A stretch of 64,000 nucleotides of DNA. It comes from Bradyrhizobium sp. cir1. GTDB lineage: Bacteria > Pseudomonadota > Alphaproteobacteria > Rhizobiales > Xanthobacteraceae. Shown one piece after another: positions 59,171-64,000 of this stretch. Both the position numbers and the translations under genes were made by a program. Positions within the stretch are counted from its first letter, which is position 1; each line of letters begins with the position of its first letter. Location: the NCBI RefSeq assembly GCF_014198245.1, contig NZ_JACIHE010000012.1:62001-126000 (forward strand), in the 5' to 3' direction. The notes under the pieces are model-generated. The model had not been told where the DNA came from. It worked only from the letters and a program-made list of their open reading frames with translations, and made no database searches.

Positions 59171-60364
59171 ATGAACATCGTAGCCGAACACAAGATTTCG
59201 GGCGAACCGATCGACAACAAGGCTCCCAAGCGTCCGGTCCGGCCGGTACGCTGGTTTATCATCGTCGGCACGCTGCTTGCCGTGCTCGTCGGTGGTCTCG
59301 TCTGGTTCAATAATTTCCGCGGCCAGATGATCAAGCAGTTCTTCGCCAACAACAAGCCGCCGCCGACGGCCGTCAGTGCGGCCGAGGCGAAGTCGGAGGT
59401 GGTGCCGAACCTGCTCACCGCGGTCGGCAGCCTCGTCGCCGTGCACCAGGTCGACGTCAGCGCCGATGTCAACGGCCGCGTCACCGAGATCAAGTTCGAG
59501 CCGGGTACGCGTGTCGAAGCCGGCACGCCGCTGGTGCAGCTGTTCGACGCGCCGGATCAAGGTGACCTCGCCAACTACAAGGCGCAGGCGACCGTCGCGC
59601 AGCTCTCGCTCGACCGCGCCAAGCAGCTGGCCTCGCGCCAGTTCGGCCCGCAGGCGACCGTCGATACCGCGCAGGCTGCCTACGACCAGGCGCAAGCGGG
59701 GATCGCCAAGACCGAGGCGCTGATTTCGCAGAAGCTGGTGCGCGCACCGTTCTCGGGCGATCTCGGCATGCGCAAGGTGGAGGTCGGCCAGTATCTGACG
59801 GCAGGCACCGCGATCGTCTCGCTGACCGACCTGTCGGAGCTGTGGGCCAACTTCACGGTGACGGAAAAGGATTCCGGCAACCTCAAGGTCGGCCAGACCG
59901 TTCGGCTGAAGGTCGACGCCTATCCGGGCCGCACCTTCGACGGCAAGATCACCACGATCGAGCCGCAGATCGCTGCCGACACCCGCAACATCCGCGTGCA
60001 GGCAACGATCGCCAATCCCGAGAAGATCCTGAAGCCCGGCATGTTCGTGACCACGACGGTGGTGCTGCCGGAGAAGCCGGCGGTGATCACCGTGCCGGAA
60101 ACGGCGGTCGACTACACGCTGTACGGCGACTCCGTGTTCGTGATCACCGAGAAGAAGGAAGAGGACGGCAAGACCAGCCTCTCCGCCGTGCGCACCTTCG
60201 TGCAGACCGGCAGCCGGGTCGAAGGCCGCGTCGAGATCGTCAAGGGTCTGAAGGCGGGTGACAAGGTCGTCGCCGTCGGCCAGCTCAAGCTGCAATCGGG
60301 CGCGGCGGTGTCGATTTCGACCGACCCGGCTCCGCAGATTCCGGCGCAGCCGCCGCGCTACTGA
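59171..60364 (+). CDS. RND efflux periplasmic adaptor (membrane fusion protein)
   Basis: A 397-residue adaptor with one N-terminal membrane anchor (RWFIIVGTLLAVLVGGLVWF, about residues 27-46). It has a lipoyl-type barrel half in VDVSADVNGRVTEIKFEPGTRVEAGTPLVQL, a helical hairpin (ANYKAQATVAQLSLDRAKQL...), the second lipoyl half in LVRAPFSGDLGMRKVEVGQYL and a beta-barrel domain after it. It links the inner-membrane RND pump to an outer-membrane channel, whose gene is not in the window. Confidence 0.94.
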   Translation: MNIVAEHKISGEPIDNKAPKRPVRPVRWFIIVGTLLAVLVGGLVWFNNFRGQMIKQFFANNKPPPTAVSAAEAKSEVVPNLLTAVGSLVAVHQVDVSADVNGRVTEIKFEPGTRVEAGTPLVQLFDAPDQGDLANYKAQATVAQLSLDRAKQLASRQFGPQATVDTAQAAYDQAQAGIAKTEALISQKLVRAPFSGDLGMRKVEVGQYLTAGTAIVSLTDLSELWANFTVTEKDSGNLKVGQTVRLKVDAYPGRTFDGKITTIEPQIAADTRNIRVQATIANPEKILKPGMFVTTTVVLPEKPAVITVPETAVDYTLYGDSVFVITEKKEEDGKTSLSAVRTFVQTGSRVEGRVEIVKGLKAGDKVVAVGQLKLQSGAAVSISTDPAPQIPAQPPRY

Positions 60365-60433
60365 CAACATCCTCGCGTGATCCGGCCCGGCCGGATCACG
60401 CATCGTGAGACAAAAGAAATCGAGATCGCCGCG

Positions 60434-63400
60434 ATGGCCTTTACCGATATTTTCATCAAGCGCCCGGTTCTGTCGGTCGTCGTCAGCCTGCTGATCCTCC
60501 TGATCGGCCTGCGCGCGGCAATGGTGCTGCCGATCCGGCAATATCCGAAGCTGTCGAACACGGTCATCAACATCACGACCGTCTATCCCGGCGCATCCGC
60601 AGACCTGATCCAGGGCTTCATCACGACGCCGATCGAGCAGGCGGTCGCCTCCGCCGAAGGCGTGGACTACATGACCTCGTCCTCGGTGCTCGGCACCTCG
60701 ACGATCCAGGTCTACATCAAGCTGAACTTCGATCCGAACCAGGCGCTCACCGAGGTGCTGGCGAAGACGAACTCGGTCAAATACCTGATCCCGAAGGAAT
60801 CGAACGACCCGATCGTCACCAAGACCACGGGCCAGACCACGGCCGTGATGTATCTCGGCTTCTCCTCAGAGGAGCTGTCCGGCTCGGCGATCTCGGATTA
60901 TCTGACGCGCGTGGTGCAGCCGGTGCTGTCGACCGTCGACGGCGTCGCCTCAGCCGATATTCTCGGTGGTCAGACCTTTGCGATGCGGCTGTGGCTTGAT
61001 CCCATGAAGATGGCCGGCCGCAACGTTTCGCCCGCGGACGTCGCCGCTGCCATCCAGGCCAACAACTTCCAGTCGGCGGCGGGGCAGACCAAAGGCTATC
61101 TGATCGTTTCCAACATCTCGACAAACACCAGCCTCACCGACGTCAACCAGTTCCGGAAGATGATCGTCAAGGCCAAGGACGGTGGCTTTGTGCGGATGGA
61201 GGATATCGCGACAGTCGAGCTTGCCGCGCAAAGCACTGACGCAAGCGTCGCCTTCAACGGCGAGCATGCGATCTTCATTGGCGTGAACGCAACGCCGCAA
61301 GGCAATCCGTTGACGCTGGTCAAGGGCGTGCGGGCGCTGTTCCCGGAGCTTGAGCGCAATCTGCCACCCTCGATGAAGATGAAGGTCGCCTACGACTCGA
61401 CCAAGTTCATCCAATCCTCGATCGACGAGGTGGAGAAGACGCTGGGCGAAGCCGTGATCATCGTGATCGTGGTGATCTTCCTGTTCCTGGCCTCGCTGCG
61501 CTCGGTCATCATCCCGGTCGTCACCATTCCGTTGTCGATGATCGGCGTCTGTACTTTGATGCTGGCGCTGGGCTTCAGCTTCAACCTGCTGACCTTGCTT
61601 GCGATGGTGCTCGCGATCGGTCTCGTGGTCGACGACGCCATCGTGGTGGTGGAGAACATCCACCGCCATCTGGAAGAAGGAAAGACGCCGGTACAGGCGG
61701 CGATGGAAGGCGCGCGCGAGATCGTCGGTCCCGTCATCTCGATGACGATCACGCTCGCCGCGGTGTACGCCCCGATCGGCTTCCTCGGCGGCCTGACCGG
61801 CTCGCTGTTCCGCGAATTCGCTTTCACGCTTGCCGGCTCGGTGATCGTATCAGGCGTGATCGCGCTGACGCTGTCGCCGATGATGTGCTCCGTGCTCCTC
61901 AAGAACACCGAGGAAGGCCGCTTCGCGAAGCTCGTGAACCGGGTGTTCGGCGCGATGACGCGCTGGTATGGCCGCAGGCTCGACCGCTCGCTCGACTACA
62001 AGGCGATCACCGGCCTGTTCGCGGTGACCATCCTCGGTCTCGTCGGCTTCCTCTACATGCACACCTCGAAGGAACTGGCGCCGGAAGAAGACCAGGGCAT
62101 CGTCTTCGCGGTGACCAAGGCGCCGAAATACGCCAACATCGACTATGTCGATTACTACGGCGATAAGCTCGACAAGGAGTTCCAGAAGTTCCCCGAGACC
62201 GATCTGCGCTTCGTGTTGAATGGCATCAACGGCCCGCAGGGCGGCATCGCCGGCATGCTCTTGAAGGCATGGGACGAGCGCAAGCGCTCGTCGATCCAGC
62301 TGAAGCCGCTGGTGCAGGCCGAGCTTTCCAAGATCGAGGGCGTGCAGGCCTTTGCCTTCAACCTGCCGCCTTTGCCGGGTGGTCCCGGCGGTCTGCCGGT
62401 GCAGATGGTCATCAACTCGACCGCGGGCTACCAGACCGTCTTTGAGCAGATGGAGAAGCTGAAGGACGCTGCGCGCAAGAGCGGCATGTTCATCGTCTCC
62501 GACAGCGACCTCGCCTTTAACCAGCCTAGCGTTCAGGTCACGATCGACCGTAGCAAGGCGCAGGATCTCGGCGTCAACATGCAGAACCTCGGCTCTACGC
62601 TCGCGGTTCTGCTCGGCGGCAACTACATCAACCGTTTCAATCTCGAAGGCCGGTCCTACCAGGTGATTCCGCAGGTACCGCGCGCCAACAGACTGTCACC
62701 GGAGTCGCTCGGCGGTTACTATGTGACGACCAACACCGGCCAGCAGCTCCCGCTGTCGACCGTGGTCTCGATCAAGACCAGGACCGACCCGAATTCGCTG
62801 ACGCACTACAACCAGCTGAACTCGGCGACCTTCTCGGCCGTGCCGATGCCCGGCGTGACCGTCGGCGCGGCGGTGGACTTCCTTGAGGGCGAGGCCAAGA
62901 AGCTGCCGGCCGGCTTCAGCCACGACTATCTGGCGGACTCCCGGCAATACGTCCAGGAAGGCAATCAGCTCGCGATTACCTTCGGCTTTGCGCTCATCAT
63001 CATCTTCCTGGTGCTGGCGGCGCAGTTCGAGAGCCTGCGTGACCCGTTCGTGATCATGATCTCGGTGCCGATGGCCATCGTCGGCGCGCTGATCCCGCTG
63101 TTCTTCGGCGTGGCGACCATGAACATCTACACCCAGGTCGGTCTGCTCACCTTGGTTGGCCTGATCACCAAGCACGGCATCCTGATGGTGGAGTTCGCCA
63201 ACGAGCTCCAGATCAAGGAGCGGCTCGACCGCCGTTCGGCCATCGAGATGTCGGCCCGCATCCGCCTGCGGCCGATCCTGATGACCACGGCCGCGATGGT
63301 GACCGGCCTGATCCCGCTGCTGACCGCGACCGGCGCGGGCGCGGCCAGCCGCTTCTCGATCGGTCTGGTCGTCGTCGCCGGCATGTCGATCGGCACGCTG

Positions 63401-63529
63401 TTCACCCTGTTCGTGCTGCCGGCGGTCTACGTGGTGCTGGCGACCGACCATCGTGCCGCGGCCGATTCCGAGCGGAACAAGCAGGTCAACGAGCTCGACC
63501 TCGGCGCCAAGGCCCTGCGCCCGACCTGA
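60434..63529 (+). CDS. RND multidrug efflux permease (HAE1 type)
   Basis: A 1031-residue proton-driven inner-membrane pump of the AcrB/MexB kind. It begins MAFTDIFIKRPVLSVVVSLLILLIG, and includes the PYPGA-type region VYPGASADLIQG, the TM4 proton-relay Asp pair in GLVVDDAIVVVENIHRHLEEG, and GLITKHGILMVEFANELQ in the second half. Two large periplasmic loops of about 300 residues follow TM1 and TM7. The ATG at 60434 fits the family; an upstream in-frame ATG at 60377 has no equivalent in relatives. It ends before a strong terminator. Confidence 0.95.
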   Translation: MAFTDIFIKRPVLSVVVSLLILLIGLRAAMVLPIRQYPKLSNTVINITTVYPGASADLIQGFITTPIEQAVASAEGVDYMTSSSVLGTSTIQVYIKLNFDPNQALTEVLAKTNSVKYLIPKESNDPIVTKTTGQTTAVMYLGFSSEELSGSAISDYLTRVVQPVLSTVDGVASADILGGQTFAMRLWLDPMKMAGRNVSPADVAAAIQANNFQSAAGQTKGYLIVSNISTNTSLTDVNQFRKMIVKAKDGGFVRMEDIATVELAAQSTDASVAFNGEHAIFIGVNATPQGNPLTLVKGVRALFPELERNLPPSMKMKVAYDSTKFIQSSIDEVEKTLGEAVIIVIVVIFLFLASLRSVIIPVVTIPLSMIGVCTLMLALGFSFNLLTLLAMVLAIGLVVDDAIVVVENIHRHLEEGKTPVQAAMEGAREIVGPVISMTITLAAVYAPIGFLGGLTGSLFREFAFTLAGSVIVSGVIALTLSPMMCSVLLKNTEEGRFAKLVNRVFGAMTRWYGRRLDRSLDYKAITGLFAVTILGLVGFLYMHTSKELAPEEDQGIVFAVTKAPKYANIDYVDYYGDKLDKEFQKFPETDLRFVLNGINGPQGGIAGMLLKAWDERKRSSIQLKPLVQAELSKIEGVQAFAFNLPPLPGGPGGLPVQMVINSTAGYQTVFEQMEKLKDAARKSGMFIVSDSDLAFNQPSVQVTIDRSKAQDLGVNMQNLGSTLAVLLGGNYINRFNLEGRSYQVIPQVPRANRLSPESLGGYYVTTNTGQQLPLSTVVSIKTRTDPNSLTHYNQLNSATFSAVPMPGVTVGAAVDFLEGEAKKLPAGFSHDYLADSRQYVQEGNQLAITFGFALIIIFLVLAAQFESLRDPFVIMISVPMAIVGALIPLFFGVATMNIYTQVGLLTLVGLITKHGILMVEFANELQIKERLDRRSAIEMSARIRLRPILMTTAAMVTGLIPLLTATGAGAASRFSIGLVVVAGMSIGTLFTLFVLPAVYVVLATDHRAAADSERNKQVNELDLGAKALRPT

Positions 63530-63550
63530 GGCCGGAAGCAAGCCAATCGA

Positions 63551-63585
63551 AGGGCGGCAGCGGCGGGTCCGCTGCCGCCCTTTTT
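63551..63585 (+). terminator. Rho-independent terminator of the efflux operon
   Basis: AGGGCGGCAGCGG and CCGCTGCCGCCCT form a perfect 13-base stem with a CGGGT loop, followed by TTTT. It starts 22 bases after the pump's stop. Confidence 0.95.
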
Positions 63586-63688
63586 CGTTGGGTCCCGGCC
63601 CGGCCGATCCGGCGGCCGCAGCCATTGGGGTGGACCTCGGCTGCGCAGGCGAGAGACAAGGTCGGGCCTTCTTGCTAGTTTCCGCGGG

Positions 63689-64000
63689 ATGACCCTCTCC
63701 CTCCATCCCGATACCCCGCAAGCCAGGACAGCGCCGAGCACCGCCTCGAACGTGTCCGGGGAAGCGGCCGGGCGCGGGATCAGGACCCGGCTGTTCGCCA
63801 AATACGTCGCGCTGTTCGTGGCCGTCGTCGCCGTCGCGCTGCTCGCCAACGGGCTGTTCGAGGTCTTCTTCTATTATCGCGAGCACAAGGCCTCACTGAT
63901 CCGGGTCCAGCATGAGCAGGCCGAGGCGGCCGCGGCCAAGATCGGCCAGTTCGTCAAGGAGATCGAGAGCCAGCTCGGCTGGACCACGCAGCTGCCCTGG
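63689..64000 (+). CDS. N-terminus of a membrane sensor protein, cut by the window edge
   Basis: The first 104 residues of a longer protein. A polar N-terminus is followed by one membrane helix (KYVALFVAVVAVALLANGLFEVFFYY, about residues 38-63) and then a helical start of a periplasmic region (EQAEAAAAKIGQFVKEIESQLGW). This layout is that of a sensor histidine kinase or adenylate-cyclase-type receptor, but the diagnostic domains lie beyond the window. It begins after the efflux operon terminator, so it is a new transcription unit. Confidence 0.7.
   Translation, partial: MTLSLHPDTPQARTAPSTASNVSGEAAGRGIRTRLFAKYVALFVAVVAVALLANGLFEVFFYYREHKASLIRVQHEQAEAAAAKIGQFVKEIESQLGWTTQLPW

Overview
The window looks like chromosomal DNA from a Bradyrhizobium-type alphaproteobacterium (Nitrobacteraceae). 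The GC is high, GTG and TTG starts are frequent, and intergenic palindromic repeats of several families are abundant. The left-edge order narK - single-domain haemoglobin - FAD reductase - nasC matches the nitrate assimilation/NO detoxification operon known from Bradyrhizobium diazoefficiens. No rRNA, tRNA, CRISPR array or intact insertion sequence was seen.

Layout. 1-5119: narK (partial)-bjgb-flp-nasC. 5350-9379: SMP-30 lactonase, aldo/keto reductase, DMT exporter, zinc dehydrogenase. 9536-13485: PPK2, then an Lrp-type regulator divergent from a homodimeric 2-oxoacid dehydrogenase E1. 13770-17407: aldehyde dehydrogenase with terminator, then divergent lactonase and uronate-dehydrogenase-like genes. 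17649-20285: four uncharacterised exported or anchored proteins. 20624-26353: GntR regulator divergent from an IlvD/Edd dehydratase and a TRAP transporter; this could act with the uronate/lactonase genes on sugar acids (inference). 26313-32230: histidine phosphatase, enoyl-CoA hydratase, ferredoxin-reductase-like flavoprotein, two PfkB kinases and a VOC protein. 32409-40710: TetR regulator, NMT1-type ABC importer and a tightly packed four-gene catabolic cluster (enolase superfamily, Gfo/Idh, DUF993, sugar phosphate isomerase-like).

40711-54400 is an accessory-looking stretch. It holds a BBE-type FAD oxidase flanked by a degenerate copy of the preceding gene's tail, a formylglycine-generating enzyme coupled to a Tat-exported arylsulfatase, a sulfur-themed MFS/MBL/ArsR-rhodanese locus, a frameshifted second sulfatase remnant, a DUF1254 protein, an EF-hand protein, a cytochrome c and a large proline-rich LTXXQ protein. 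Two perfect or near-perfect TTGAT-N4-ATCAA (FixK/FNR-type) boxes sit upstream of the FGE/sulfatase pair and the DUF1254 gene, and a third lies at 18812 upstream of a small secreted protein. This suggests oxygen-limited control.

54446-64000: ornithine aminotransferase, cytochrome P450, a split TPP-dependent decarboxylase, then a TetR-controlled RND efflux pair ending in a strong terminator, and the N-terminus of a membrane sensor protein cut by the window edge.

The strongest leads for something not fully described are the Cys-free ArsR domain fused to rhodanese beside an ETHE1-like hydrolase with an altered metal-ligand motif, the DUF993/enolase/Gfo-Idh/isomerase pathway, and the FixK-box-bearing sulfatase/DUF1254 region with its gene remnants.
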